64,000 nt of DNA from Przewalskia tangutica (lineage: Eukaryota; Streptophyta; Magnoliopsida; Solanales; Solanaceae): assembly GCA_029844215.1 (NCBI GenBank), contig CM056718.1, forward strand, positions 166,149,396 to 166,213,395, read 5' to 3'. The position numbers and the translations under genes were made by a program. Each line of letters opens with the position of its first letter. Positions within the stretch are counted from its first letter, which is position 1. Below the pieces are notes generated by a model. The model was not told where the DNA came from. It searched no databases and was given only the letters and a program-made list of their open reading frames with translations. Positions 47,442 through 59,767 of this stretch are shown here, piece after piece.

Positions 47442-50400
47442 TCGAGGCAACAAATACCGCTCATCGAGGCAACAACGGCGGCAATGCTTCATCGAGGCGG
47501 CGGCGACAAGCGCTCGTCGGCGGCACGGTACCAACATTAATAATGCAGCAGGTTCAAAAGTTCAAACGTTTACCTTCATTTTTGCACCCATATTGCTAGT
47601 GGTTTGTTCCTCATTACCGTCTCCATCATATGCAGATGTGGCCTCATCATCTCTTTCTTCCAACTGGTCATTGCGATGTCCACCGTTACTTGAACGATCC
47701 AAATCAAGAATATTTTTACGTAGTATTTGATTAGCCAAATATCCAGCACCTTGAGCATACATAATTCTGCATTCATTTTCAAATTATCGATCCGTTGTCG
47801 CTCATACTCTGGAATCTGACTTTGCGGAGCAGAAAATTTGGACTTATTAGCTTTCATCTGCACATATCAATAAATATAAAAACAAGTACATAAGTCAAAA
47901 TGTGATACAAAATTAACTAGAAAGTAAAAATAAGTTAAAACACGAGTAAATAATTAGATATTTTAATACCATCAGAAATTTTCCTATGAGGGATTTCAAC
48001 AGCATACTGTCAACCCTTTTTGTTTAAATTTTCAATAAAAAAAACTTGATGTGCCTGAGATGCCAAGATAATTAGTTCTTATACATAAATTGTCTTATTC
48101 ATGTTAACCATGATAAACCCATGATCATCTTTTTCTGAGTGAAACCACAAACATTTGAACAAGACAACACTAAAATGCCCATGATAAGATATCTCAATGA
48201 TGTCTTGTATTGAACCATAATAATTGAGATCTCCCAGAATATGATTTTGATCTTTGGAACTCGCAAAGCTATGTGTTACGGTTGTGAGTGTGACTCCATT
48301 GTTTTGAGTTACGCACTTCGCGTCACGCTTCATGGTATGAAACTTATATCTGTTAGCAGAGTACCCTGTGTACTTTTTAACAACATAAGAAGGTCTTTTC
48401 GATAACCATAAGTTATGATTCGGAATAATGTCTTGACCTTCTGGAAGTTTCACTTCAATTTTCTCCCTAAACCAATCAATAAAATCTTTATTGTGATCTT
48501 GTGCACTATCCCATTTTCTTTTCCGTTTGGTGCTTACACACGTTTTGTGTTCACTGTGATAAAAAATAGAAAAACAAATATCTTAATAACACAATACAAT
48601 TTAATAATACATATAAAAATAAGGTAAAAAATTATCATCATGGTTTGTCATCTTACTTTATGTATCTCTCAACTTCCTCACAATTGCAATTGAATAAGAC
48701 ATAGCGATCTACTTGTGTCCACATAGTTTGATCAATCATGTGTCCACAATGCCTTTTCTTTAAGGTCCTTCCCTTTCCCTTGATAGGACACCCAATCTTA
48801 GGTAAAAATGATTTTGCGACACTATCTTTATTATCATTAATTATGGACGAGTTTGATTGTTTCAGATGTCTAGCAATGAAGGTAATACATTCTTTAGCTT
48901 GGTATCCTTCTACCATTGAGTCTTCTGGACGGCTCTTGTTTCGAACATCCAACTTTAACTCTCGAAGATACCTCTCAATCCCATACATACACCTTGAACT
49001 AACTGGTACACCCAACTTAATTTGGTCCACTAGATGTATAGGTAAATGCACCATTACGTCGAAAAATCTGTTCAAACAAGCAAAGTGTTTCAACTAGATC
49101 TGACTTGAGTTTGTCAAGATGTCGAGGATCAATAGCTTTATTCCATATGCCTCTGAAAAAAGCACAAAGTCTTATCAATGGAGTAGCAACATCTTTGGGT
49201 AATGTTGTTTTCACAACAATAGGGAGCAAGTAATTCATCATAAAATGAGTATCATGACTTTTGTAGCCTATGATTTTCCTTTCTTCAACATGCACACATC
49301 GAGCAATATTAGAAGCATAACCTTGTGGTAACTTAGCATTTTTTATGACTTGGCAGAACTTGCGCTTTTCTTCAAGTGACATCCAGAAGCGAGAGCATGA
49401 AATTTCTTCGCTACCATCTTCTAATTCTATTGGTTGAAGCTCTGGAATAATTTTAAGTTCTATCAACTCTCGACGGGCACTTACATGATCTCTAGTCTTT
49501 CCCGGTATGTCTAACAATGTTCCAATGACATTATCAAATACATTTTTCTCGATATGCATTGGGTCGAGATTATGGCGATTCGAACAATGCTTCCAGTATG
49601 ACAACTAAAAAAGTATGGATATCTTTCTCCATGGATTTGGATCATCATTATCATTACTCTTCTTTTTATTTCACTTCTTTCCAAATTCATTTGAAAAATC
49701 ACGCAACATATTCTCAATATCAATTCCCGTCAAAGGAATAGATTCACTTCTTTCCTCGGTTTTTCCATCAAAATTCCTCTTATTTTGACGCCAAGGGTGA
49801 GTTGGATCAAGAAATCTACGAGTGGCCCTGTAGCAATTCTTATTACTATAAGGCAACCTCTCAGAATCTGTTCATAATGACATGAAGGGCATGCCAAATA
49901 TCCTTTTGTGCTCCACCCGGACAACATTGCATAAGCTGAAAAATCACTAACAGTAGTCATCAAAGCTACACGCATGTCAAAACTTTGATTACTTGAAGAA
50001 TCATATGTTTCCAACCCAGACACCCACAAATCCTTCAAATCCTTGATTAGTGACTGCAAATAGATGTCAATATCATTACCCGGGGAAGAAGGACCATGGA
50101 TAAGTAAAGTCAATATCAAAAACTCTGGCTTCATAATCATTCATGGTGGCAAGTTATAATTGATCAATATAACATGTCATGTACTATGAACAATGCCCAT
50201 CGAGTTGAATGGGCTAAATCCATCTGTGGCTAACCCTAACCTCACATTGCGCGGATCTTCTGCAAACTTTGAGTATACAGAATCAAACTCTTTCCAAGCT
50301 TGGCCATCCACTGGATGTTGTAAAATCCGATCTTTTTCACGCCCATCAGCATGCCATGTCATGTACTTCGCTGTCTCTTCGCACATAAATAACATTTGCA

Positions 50401-51054
50401 ATCTTTTCTTATTGGAAAGTACCTAAGGATCTTATTAGGAATCCTATGGATCTTTCCATTTTCATGTCGTGTGTCATTCTCTTTATCATTCGACTTCCAT
50501 CTTGGCGTCTCACAAACATGACAGCTTGTAGCATTTGCATGTTCTTCCCAATACAATATGCAATCATTGGGGCATGCATCTATCTTAGTATAATCCAACC
50601 CTAGTACTTTTAAAACACTCTTCGCTTCATTAAAAGACTTAGACAATTTTGCATCGGGTAATACCTCCCTTACAAGCTCTAATATATCAGCAAATGCAAC
50701 ATTGGTAAGCCTGTGATCACACTTCAAAATAAATAGTCGAATCATAAAGGAAATCTTTGAATGTTTCTTGCATCCGGGATATAGTTCCTTCTGACATTCT
50801 TCAATTAACTTGAATAACTTTTTTGCCTCGTCATTCGGCCCCTCTGTAAAAATATCACGAGCATCATTCAACAACCCTGCTATGTCATCATTGCAATCAT
50901 TCATATTTGATTGTTCATCATGATCCAGATTAGTTCTTTCTCTTTCAATTTCGATCCCTAATTCAGATAACTTATCTGTTCTTGACACAAAACCATTACA
51001 TATTACGTGATATCTCACAACATTCTTTAACTTCCAATAACGATAGTGACAACT

Positions 51055-53868
51055 TGTCACGACCCAACCCCGGAGCCACGACTGGTACCCTACCGGGGTA
51101 CCCTGTCAGGTATATGTCAGAGAATAGCAGCGGAACATACATAACACATAACTTAGAGAAAAAGGTAAACATCACTGGCGGTAGATAAGGTCGCTTCCAT
51201 AAAACATACTTAAACAAAAGTATAGTAATACAACTGGTTCTTATAGCCCAAAACATATATGTGACCACAGACCTCTAAAGATAACAACTATGGCGGGACA
51301 GGGCCCCGCCATACCCCTGAATGTACATAATTCCTATAGCATCAGGGAATATCCGTACCAATAGACAAGCTTCCGGAGAAATGGAGCTTCTGACACCGGA
51401 ATAGTGATCCTAAGAACGAGGATCCTCAATCTGCTTACCCTTACCTGCGGCATGAACGCCCAGGAAGGGGTCGACACAATATGTACCAAGTATGTAAAGT
51501 GGAAAATACTATAATAATGATATCATAAGTCTAAAAGTAATTTGAGTCATGGAAGACAATAAAATACCTTTTTGTGCCTTACTAACAATGAGTGACAAGT
51601 ATATATATACAATCTGCATAAAATAGGGCCTTAGGATCAAAGCAGGTACCTCGCCCATAGTATCAATAAGCACCCTACTCGCGGGACTATTTCACCCGCA
51701 TAGGTCCCGTGGACCGCGTGAGGTATTCTCGCATAGGTCAGACCGCGCGTGGGACTATTTCACCGCGTAAGCCCATAAGGACTCGCGTGAGGTATTCCTC
51801 GCATCATGGGTAGCAAATCCACGGAGCAGGTGGTATAACGATCTTGGGGACTTACCGCCGGATATACTCTTACCCGGCGGATGGTATAACGATCTTGGGA
51901 CTTTCCTCGGATATACTCTTACATCAGGCGGTTGGTATAACGATCTTGGGGCTTGCCGCCGGATATACTCTTACTGAAGAAGGTGGTATGACGATCTTGG
52001 GGCTTGCCCGCCGGACATACTCTTACCACGGAGAAGGTGGTATAACGATCTTGGGGCTTCCGCCGGATATACTCTTACCCTAGCTCAAATCATCATATCA
52101 TAATCATAAATAAGTTAAGAAAACTTATAACTTTTTATTAGTCTTGTTCATATATACCTCATTTTAGTTTACTTAAGGCACTTAATCATATCTTTAATAA
52201 AAGAAAACCGGGAATTTAACCCAAGTACTACATACTTCAACTCTTTTAAAAATGACTCTTCTTTATACATAAAAACCCTTGGGCAATTGATGCCTTAAAA
52301 CCAATTTGCCTCTTCATATACTTATCTTACTTTTGAGTAAATCTCTTCTCATTAATCTTTTTAAGAAGCTAATAAACCAACTTCCCATAAAGTTGTTATA
52401 TTAACTCTATACTTTAATAAAAACCATACTTTTCCCCTAACCAAGGGACTTATACATTCTTAAAACGAAACAAGTCATTATATACTTAAAACAAGTAAGA
52501 ATACCAAATCTTGTACGTCTACCGTACTACATAGTTTCGTCTATTCATGCTCAAGAGATAGGAGAACTTCACATACCTCTTTGGTCAATCCACTTGCTAA
52601 GTCCAAACTACCGCAAGTAATATGTCAACCTAAAATAACCATGATACATTTATTAACCTCTAATCTTAATGTAGAACAATCCAAGTTCAAAGTCACTAAT
52701 TTCTATGGAAAATTGGGCAGCATTTCCTTTGTTTCTACATACTTTGCCACCTTTCACAAGGCCGAATTTATCATCCAAACGCCACATTTAAGGCTCAACA
52801 ATCCAACATTTCAAAGGGGATTACACACCTAAACCTGGGTGTGTAAAATTCTGCCCCAAAAAGGTACAACAATTCACTTAGCAATTCTAAGGTAGTTTTT
52901 AGGCTACAACATGCTCATAATATCTTCTTAACCAATTCCTTCACATTCAAACCATAGTTCTTACATGCAATGAGTCTAAGAGCATTATTTACTACCACAA
53001 GTTCTTCCTTCTTAACATGCAACACTAAAAACTACTTCTAAGGGAAGAAATGTTACCTTAAAGTTTTAGCCAAACTTATTCCAAATATTTTGCTAGCTTC
53101 CTTGCCAAGAACACTACCACATTAACACCAACAAGCTAGCCACAAGCTTCCTTCTTTCTTTTACTTTTTCAGATTTTTCTTTAGGCTTGAATTTCTCTTG
53201 GAAATTTAGAGAGAAGTGGGAGCTTAAGCTTTAGAGAGAGAGAGAAATTGGAAGATGACCAAGTCTTCAAGACTTGGTCAATATATTGCATGCAATAAAT
53301 CAGATGGGGGACACTTGTCACCCTCCCAAGGTCTTTTAAAAGAAAAATCTGACTTTTCTAAGTTTTTCCGCCCAAATCCGCTTCGGCCATGTACTGAAAC
53401 CCCGCAGCCTCTCGAGTTTCGCGCATGCTCCTAACATCCCGGCGCCGCGGCGCTGCAACTTCAGCGACCTCTCAGTACTTTCGGCGCCGCGGCCCTGTCG
53501 CCTTTGTCCGAAACACCTTTCTGTCCGACTGCGCACTGAACTTGTAATTCTCATAACTTTCTACTCCGACGTCCTTTCGACGAATGGTTGGCTGCGTTGG
53601 AATCTAGACTCGACGAACTACGCTCTAGGCCTTTGAAACACTTAGTAACTCTCAATGTACCGGGTCATAACCCGCCTTAAAGTTGACTAAAACCCGTCCG
53701 GAGGTACAATCTATTCCCTTAGGCCCAAGGGCCCCTCGGCCAATCGTCACTCATCCGTCCTTGCTTAGGAAAAAACCGAATAATCCGTCAACCTATCCTT
53801 TGAAAATTTTAAGTCTTACATGCTTTCGTACGCTCTCATACGTAGGGTCAGAACTACGGGGTATAACA
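51055..53868 (-). mobile_element. 2.8-kb solo LTR inside TNP2
   Basis: Plus-strand TGTCACGACCC to GTATAACA with CAACT duplicated on both sides (51050-51054 and 53869-53873). It has no PBS, PPT pair or coding sequence. Long, probably from a chromovirus-like Ty3-gypsy element, but that is a guess from the termini. Minus orientation is inferred from a GC-rich block (53440-53510) that lies upstream of AT-rich promoter-like sequence in that direction. It holds a 51-base tandem repeat. Confidence 0.85.
51832..52080. repeat. 51-base tandem repeat, five copies
   Basis: GGTATAACGATCTTGGGG recurs at 51832, 51883, 51934, 51985 and 52039, each followed by a CCGCCGGATATACTCTTA block. The period is 51 bases (last 54). 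Because 51 is a multiple of three, a plus-strand frame runs through it; this is not a gene. Confidence 0.92.
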
Positions 53869-54367
53869 CAACTATCACATGGACAACAAATTTGGTTTCC
53901 TTGAGACTTTGTAGCAAAAGCCTTTTTAATATACCCGTCTACTCCTCGTTCATATTCATCACTCCATTTAGCAGTCATCCACCACTCCTTAGTTCCACAA
54001 TCCATTTCCTCAATATAATATTTAAGAGAGTTACCTTAATTAAAGGTCAAAATAAGTATAAATAACATTACAATAACTATCAAATCAAATTCAATTTATT
54101 CAAAATTCTCAAGAAAGCTCTCTATTTAAAATTTCATCACAATAAAACCAAATTGTCAAATTCACTTAATCAGATTCACAATAAAACCAAATTGACAGCT
54201 AGAACTGAAAAGCTTACAAAAATAATTCACTTAATCAAATACCCAATGAGCACTCTGAATTTAAAAAAAATGAAAGAGTTTTTGATTTTGTATTCTTAAA
54301 ACTCCAATGAGAATGGACTATAGACTAACTTTTTAGAAAAAAACTGATTTTAAGACCTATAAACATA

Positions 54368-54560
54368 CTAATGTAAAACGTAATCTAACCTTGGAGAAGA
54401 CGATGAAGCGGATGCGACGACGAGTGGAAAAGGGCGACGACGAGCAGTGGAAGAAGGGGATGGCGACGACGTTGAGCAGTGGGGGAAGGGGGTAGTGCGA
54501 CGGTGATAGTGGGGGATGGGGGGTGCAATGGCTAGCGATGGGGAAGGGATCACGGCAGCG
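54368..54560 (-). other. C/T-rich segment near the CACTA right end
   Basis: A minus-strand run of Pro/Ser codons with no domain. A similar C-rich segment lies at 17880-18170 in the other CACTA end. It may be an untranslated leader of the TNP2 transcript. Confidence 0.4.
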
Positions 54561-54589
54561 GCGGTCGTGGGGATTTAAATTTTCCCTAA

Positions 54590-54900
54590 TTTTACCGCGG
54601 CTAATGAAATATATCGATCGATATATACAAGATTATATATTGACCCGTCGCATTAGCCTCTGAGGGTCGTTGCATTAGAGAGGCTAATGCAACTGCATGG
54701 TCTGGCCGTTGCATTATCCTGTTTATCCCGTCGCATTAGACAGACTAATGCAACGGTCCTGCTATACCGTTGCATTAGCCTATTTTTTGATTTGTTACAC
54801 ACTTAGCCATCGCATTAGTCACATCTAATGCAACGACAATACATTGGGTGTTGCATTAGACTTCTGTGGGCCGTCGCATTAGACCAGAAATGTAGTAGTG
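54590..54900. repeat. CACTA right terminal and subterminal repeats
   Basis: About ten copies of the CTAATGCRACGG/CCGTTGCATTAG motif in both orientations, ending in the terminal repeat. Confidence 0.88.
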
Positions 54901-55538
54901 AAAAAGGAATAAAAAGGTTAAGTCGCAGATGACTTATGCCTGAAAAATCTAATTAAATAGATATAGACAACATCTCATTACAATTACTTCAATAAAGAAC
55001 AAATCTAGAATCTAAGCAACAATTATAATGTTGGACAGAATGTCGTCGACATGCTCAGACAACACTTGTGATCCAGTTTTCTGATCGTTATATCGGAGAG
55101 CTCTCTTGATACTTTCTTTTGATTTTTTTGGATATCGAGTCTTTGATGTAGCCTCTCTATTTGTAGTAGAGAGTCTTCCTTGAAATGCTCAATGAATCGT
55201 TGTAGAAGTTGAGAGAAAAGTGGGGAGCTTGATAGGATTTGTTGGAGAAGAATGTGGAGCAAGATCCTCTAACTTCTTGGACTTGTTCCCCAAGTCTAGC
55301 AACGACTTGGACTTGGTCTTCCCACGTTTTTAATCAGCTCAAAAACTCTTTGCCAGGTCACTTTACCATCGTGGTAAAAATCCCACGAGATCAGCTTAAG
55401 TCCGTGAAGTAAGGCAAAACTGTTATCAGAATATTGGTCCGAATGTCATGACATTTGTTCCAACATTTTATGATTTTAACTTAGTACTGAAAATGATATA
55501 TTGGGCAAAATTTCATAACACCAAACCCAACATTAACA
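54901..55538 (-). repeat. 3' LTR of SIRE-like element, proximal part
   Basis: Continues colinearly with 31353-31988. It ends ACATTAACA and is followed by the polypurine tract (minus-strand AAAAAGGGGGAGAA at 55539-55552). Confidence 0.9.
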
Positions 55539-55552
55539 TTCTCCCCCTTTTT

Positions 55553-55964
55553 ATCTTTCTTCACAAAATGAATATTTTCAGTGCGAGTGACTAAATAAAA
55601 ATTGTATAGACACATCTATGACTATACTAATGCTCCCCCTCAACCTATAATGTTATACAAACAAACACATATATACCAGTGTATACCACAATATATAATT
55701 AAAGACAATGTTAGTACAAACATAGATATACATACATCATATAGGATCTGGAATACTTAAAAACCATTAGTCATTCACATCATAATCCAAGACAGAACTG
55801 TTAGATACATCCCAAAAATTTAAACAATAACTAGATAATTAAATTGTCTTGTACAACCCAAATCATTAATTATGGTAACACAACAATCATTATCAGCAGT
55901 CAGCAACAACCACCAATCAGTAGTTTTGTCATCAACAACAACCCAGCATCAGCAACTCAGCAAG
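55553..55964 (-). other. 3' untranslated internal region of the SIRE-like element
   Basis: No coding sequence. AT-rich, with CAACAACAACC-like runs near 55900-55960. Confidence 0.5.
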
Positions 55965-56990
55965 TCAAACAAGAATAGTAGCTTCCAGCCGCTTTCTACT
56001 TTTGCTCAACTTCAACACTGCATCCTCCCTTGCATCAGTACCAGGTCCACGAGCAGCAGTAGCATTGCTAGTCTCTTCCTGAACAGAATCATCTCCCCCT
56101 TTTTGGGAAGAAAGCAACAATAAGATATGGTCCCTGACTGTAACTAGTGTATTGTTAGTATGATCAATCTCAACAATTTGTGAGTTGATCTTGGCAATCT
56201 GTTCCACTAGCCAGTTTATTGACAGCTCAGACTGTCGGGAACCAATGTTGCCCTGAATGTTGGAAACATTCTTGACAACATTCTCACAATGTGCTTCTTT
56301 TCTCCAAGGGAGATCAATTACTCTATCTTTGCTCTTCAAGATTGCTTTGTTCACTGCGTATGTCTCTGGTTGTTTCCCTAATTTCTCATCACTTAACGGC
56401 TCAAAGCCCTGGTTAATTAAGATCTTATAAATCGGTGAGGAATAGGGTAGGACCAAAGTTTATTCTTTCTCAGCAAGATTGGTAACTTGATAGAATATTA
56501 CATTTCCCAAATCAACTCTAAATCCTTTACCAATCTTGTACAACAGTGAATCTTGTTCAGCAGTGACTATTGACTCATTTAAAGAAGGGAGCCAATTGTG
56601 GATAGCAATCTTGTGTAAGGTGGAGAACAATGATGTCAGCTTTGAGGTAGGGCACCTACATGTCCACTTCTTGAGTATACCTCCTGTGAGGTATTCTATC
56701 ATAACATTCTTATCTGCCACTCCTCTTTCTGTTTCTTTTACATTCTTCTCATTAAGATCAAAACATTGATTAATGATAGACGATGTGAAATGATATGCCT
56801 TTTTATAAAGGTAAAACTTACCATATTTCTTGGAAGAGGTGTCCTCTACAAAAGAGTCCAAGTTTGCATAAAACAGTCTCACGACCTTATCAACATAAGG
56901 TTGTTTACCAATGACAGAACCTATCAAATGTCTGTCCTTAAGAAACTCAACTACACCGTACTCAGCACAAGCAACAACATCTAAATTTTT
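55965..56990 (-). pseudogene. extra ORF downstream of pol ('putative plant transposon protein' domain)
   Basis: Same strand as pol and positioned between RNase H and the PPT. The frame includes VEFLKDRHLIGSVIG, YVDKVVRLFYANLDSF, LTGGILKKWTCRCPTSKL, LHKIAIHNWLP and GFRVDLGNVIFYQV, then, after a single TAA at about 56460, continues in frame (VLPYSSPIYKILINQGF). These motifs fit the domain usually labelled 'putative plant transposon protein'. Its role is unknown; SIRE-type elements often carry an additional ORF here, sometimes called env-like. No transmembrane segment or signal peptide is evident, so an envelope role is not supported. Not restored here: one stop and a ragged N-terminus make it a pseudogene. 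Confidence 0.65.
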
Positions 56991-57239
56991 TTCATGGCCT
57001 AATCACCCTATTTATAAAATTATCCCAATTATAATGCTTTGCTTTAGAATAAAATATGTTAGAAAAAGCATTTACCTCACTGTCTGACTCATACAGGTCT
57101 GGTCTCTTGGAATCTGAGCAATTTGAGGAAAAAACAAAAATCAGATTCTAATATTACAGAGGTAAATGTCACCCAAAATGTTAGAGACATTTCAGCCGAC
57201 ATTCACCAACCAGTGCCTTTTTCAGAGATTACACAGATC

Positions 57240-58690
57240 AAGAGAGTTTTTCAGACTAGAAAATCTTTCATGATCTAAAGCTTTTGTAAAAATTTCAGCT
57301 AGTTGATGAAGAGTGTCAACATGTTCAATTTGAACTAGCTGTTTTTCAACCAAATCTCTTAAAAATGATGTCTAATATCTATGTGTTTTGTACGAGAGTG
57401 TTGAACTGGATTTTTAGAAATATTCATAGCACTCAAATTATCACAATACAAAACTAAGATATTACTTGAAAAATCAAAGTCGTCTAAAATATGTCTTAAC
57501 CATATTAATTGAGAACAACAACTCCCAGCTGCTATATATTCAGATTTAGCAGTTGAAAGTGAGACATAGTTTTGTTTACAATACCAAGAAACTAGATTAT
57601 TGCCAAGGTAAAAATATCCTTCACTCGTACTCTTTCTGTCATCCACATCACCAACCCAATCAGAGTCACTATATCCTATTAAATTAGGATTAGTGTCTTT
57701 AGAATACCAAATTTTCAACTCACATGTGCCGGCAACATATCTGATGACACGTTTTAAGGCATTTAAGTGGGAGACTTTGGGGCGGGATTAGAATCGAGCA
57801 CACACACAAACACTAAATTAAATCATGATGACTAGTTGTGAGATACAAGAGACTACCTATAATAGATCGATATAATTTTGGGTCAATATTTTCGCCAACA
57901 TCATCTTTGCATATCTTCTATGTAGATCCCATTAGAGTCCTCATTTGTTTAGCATTTTTCAATCCAAACGTCTTAACTAAATTCTTGGCGTACTTACTTT
58001 GGGAGATGAAGATTACATCTTCATTTTGCTTTATCTGCAAGCCTAAGAAAAAAGTTAATTCCCCTATCATGCTCATCTCAAATGTTGAAGGCATAGCTTC
58101 GACAAATGTCTCAAGGTAGGACTGAGAAGTCGAACCAAAAACTATGTCATCTATATAGATTTGAGCAATGACTATATCTACTCCATGATATTTTATAAAT
58201 AAAGTACAATTAGCTTCACCACGTTTAAAATCAAATTCAAGAAGAAACTGAGTTAAACGACCATACCATGCACGAGGAGCTTGTTTTAGTCCATATAATG
58301 CCTTTTTGAGCTTGTATACAAAATGTGGATGGTAAGGATATTCAAATCCTTTAGGTTGTTTAACATAGACTTCTTTATCAAGATATCCATTCAAGAAAGC
58401 ACATTTTACATCCATCTGATGGAGAGTAATCTTCAGACAACAAGTAACAATCTAATTGACTCAATTCTGACAACAGGAGCAAAGGTTTCATCATAGTCAA
58501 TTCCTCCGACCTGCGTGTATCCTTGAGCAACTAGGCGAGCTTTATTTCGCATAACAGTTCCAGATTCATCTGACTTGTTTTTAAATATCCATTTAGTTCC
58601 AATTACATTACTATTATTTGGGCGTGGAACTAAATCCCAGACTTTATTTCTTGTGAACTGTTCAAGTTTTTCTTGCATAGCTTGAACCCA
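57240..58690 (-). pseudogene. SIRE-like RT and RNase H
   Basis: RT begins at 58678 (NKVWDLVPRPNNSNVIGTKW, RLVAQGYTQVGGIDYDETFA). It is frameshifted near 58430, then has MDVKCAFLNGYLDKEVYVKQ, YGLKQAPRAWYGR and the catalytic YIDD at 58146-58157, and ends near SQSKYAKNLVKTFG. RNase H follows (57359-57790: IGYSDSDWVGD, SLSTAKSEYIAAGS, VLYCDNLSAMNI, NPVQHSRTKHIDIRHH) with a tail to about 57240 in broken frames. The conserved acidic residues of RT are still visible. The order is normal for copia pol. Confidence 0.9.
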
Positions 58691-58726
58691 ATAATTATCT
58701 TTGAGTGCTTCTGAAATATTTTTTGG

Positions 58727-59650
58727 TTATAATGTAGACACATAACAAGAAAAACATAGCTTTTGATATATGATACACATGCACACATATCTGACCATAT
58801 CTCTGTAGTTCAGTGGTTCTTTCCTTCTTGTTCTTACACTTTCGAACACTTCTCCTATCACCTGACCTGTAGGATGGTTCTTCCTAATCCTGGATGAGGG
58901 GTCTCTGCGAACTTGATCTATTAATTCAGCATTTGGCTCCTCATCTGCACCTTCCGTGCTCTCGGATTCAGGTTCAGATGTTGTTTCGGATGTGGTAACA
59001 TTTAGGGCAGCATCTGGTTCTTCAGCATTCTGCTCATTTTCCACTGTAACAACGTTATTTTTAGGTGTATTCCATGAATGTTGTCCGTCATTCTGAGCAA
59101 CATTATGGAAAACACGGGTTTGCTTACTTTTTAGACAATCTTCACAAACCACTATTTTATCTTTAGGACTTAGTTTAGGAATGCCTCTTACTGCCTCATA
59201 AGAAATTAATCTTTCAAGGTTACAGTTGTTGACATGCCCTAATTTTTTATTCCATAAGGTTGTGTCATCTGTCCTAACATTATTGCAAATTTCTTGTTCT
59301 CCAACAAGATAACAATTGTCGCATGTCATTGTACCTGACATTACACATTTGTTAGCATCATTTGTAAATATACAAACATACTTATTAAACTTTACCTCAA
59401 GATTGCCCCACAATTGACTTATACTAACTAAGTTAGCCATTAATCTGTCAATATGTAGGACATTTTCCAAGGCAGGAACACCAGAAACATTTAAGGTTCC
59501 TTTTCGTATGATATTGATTTTGTCGCCACCTCCATAAGTTACATTTCCTCCACTGAGTGACCCGTAGTTCTTTAGGCACTCCTTTATCCCTGTCATGTGA
59601 CGTGAACACCTACTGTCAAAGTATCATGAACCTGAAATATTAGTCCTTAA
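58727..59650 (-). pseudogene. SIRE-like protease end and GAG-pre-integrase; integrase core deleted
   Basis: At 59600-59640 the protease active-site region reads FDSRCSRHMTG; a Gly-to-Arg change and a nearby stop disable it. The frame 58727-59596 then holds VLHIDRLMANLVSISQL and the GAG-pre-integrase domain (LWNKKLGHVNNCNLERLISY, CEDCLKSKQTR). Right after this comes the acidic linker that normally follows integrase (EPESESTEGADEEPNAELID, HPTGQVIGE). The DDE integrase core of about 150-200 residues is missing, with the reading frame kept across the deletion. Confidence 0.85.
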
Positions 59651-59767
59651 AGCAGTTATCGCTACATTACATTTCACATCCATTTTGGAAACCTAAACTC
59701 TCTTAGTACATTTTACCTTTCTGGACTTGGGAATGTTGCTTCGAGTGTTGTCCGAGATGTTGGACAA

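Larger units (their letters stand above)
37998..47863 (-). pseudogene. CACTA TNPA-like gene (Transposase_24 type), interrupted
   Basis: A multi-exon minus-strand gene. The likely first part, at 47562-47863, has IPEYERQRIDNLKMNAEL, resembling the 'SEYE-x-R-x-x-N-I' N-terminus of plant Ptta/En/Spm proteins. 39556-39937 has a linker with ELRKKQVENIEM. 39239-39510 encodes HRGPTKLTKVHARTKEERQ and NSLGQPVGPTKEIVYEF, the start of the PF03004-like domain; 38980-39180 continues with KCRIKKNHFFKYNSDN and RWFHKPETISVP. 38800-38890 reads RNRDNRLLMDDMHTMGRKSF. 37998-38440 ends with KAELVQQLAPTVASVII. In En/Spm this product binds the subterminal repeats. The Tat-type element at 40061-47441 lies between the first two blocks, probably in an intron. 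Exon edges are approximate and stops occur. Confidence 0.72.
48079..54005 (-). pseudogene. CACTA TNP2-like transposase, interrupted
   Basis: The start at 54005 (MDCGTKEWWMTAKWSDEYER, then CCPCDSCV) is the TNP2 N-terminus with its Cys-rich motif. It is cut by a solo LTR at 51055-53868. Beyond it, 50359-51060 gives the region with LFILKCDHRLTNVAF, DCILYWEE and CHVCETPRWK. 50177-50401 has AWKEFDSVYSKFAEDPRNVR and LGLATDGFSPFNSMG, part of Transposase_21. 49730-50140 has DLWVSGLETYD and CPSC. 49017-49604 has NLDPMHIEKNVFDNVIGTLL. 48653-49093 matches the DUF4218-type segment (MVHLPIHLVDQIKLG, RYLRELKLDVRNKSRPE). 48079-48453 matches the DUF4216-type C-terminus (YYGSIQDIIEISY, SEKDDHGFIMVN). Several frameshifts lie between blocks. 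This would be the endonuclease-like subunit that cuts the ends. Confidence 0.9.
37293..54900 (-). mobile_element. CACTA (En/Spm) DNA transposon, 17.6 kb with nested insertions
   Basis: The left end reads CACTACTACATTTCT on the plus strand and the right end is its reverse complement (AGAAATGTAGTAGTG). AAA is duplicated on both sides (37290-37292 and 54901-54903). Both ends carry arrays of CGTCGCATTAG/TTGCATTAG subterminal repeats. Two minus-strand genes lie inside: a TNP2-like transposase (48079-54005) and a TNPA-like gene (37998-47863). Removing the Tat-type element (7.4 kb) and the solo LTR (2.8 kb) leaves about 7.4 kb, a normal size for an autonomous CACTA element. The genes are now broken, so transposition would need help in trans. 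Confidence 0.93.

Noticed and set aside
51844..52083. Plus-strand repeat protein frame
   Set aside because: It is the 51-base tandem repeat inside a solo LTR; the frame only follows from the period.
55965..56990. Retroviral envelope gene
   Set aside because: No signal peptide, transmembrane segment or furin-like site; the motifs fit a plant transposon-protein domain instead.
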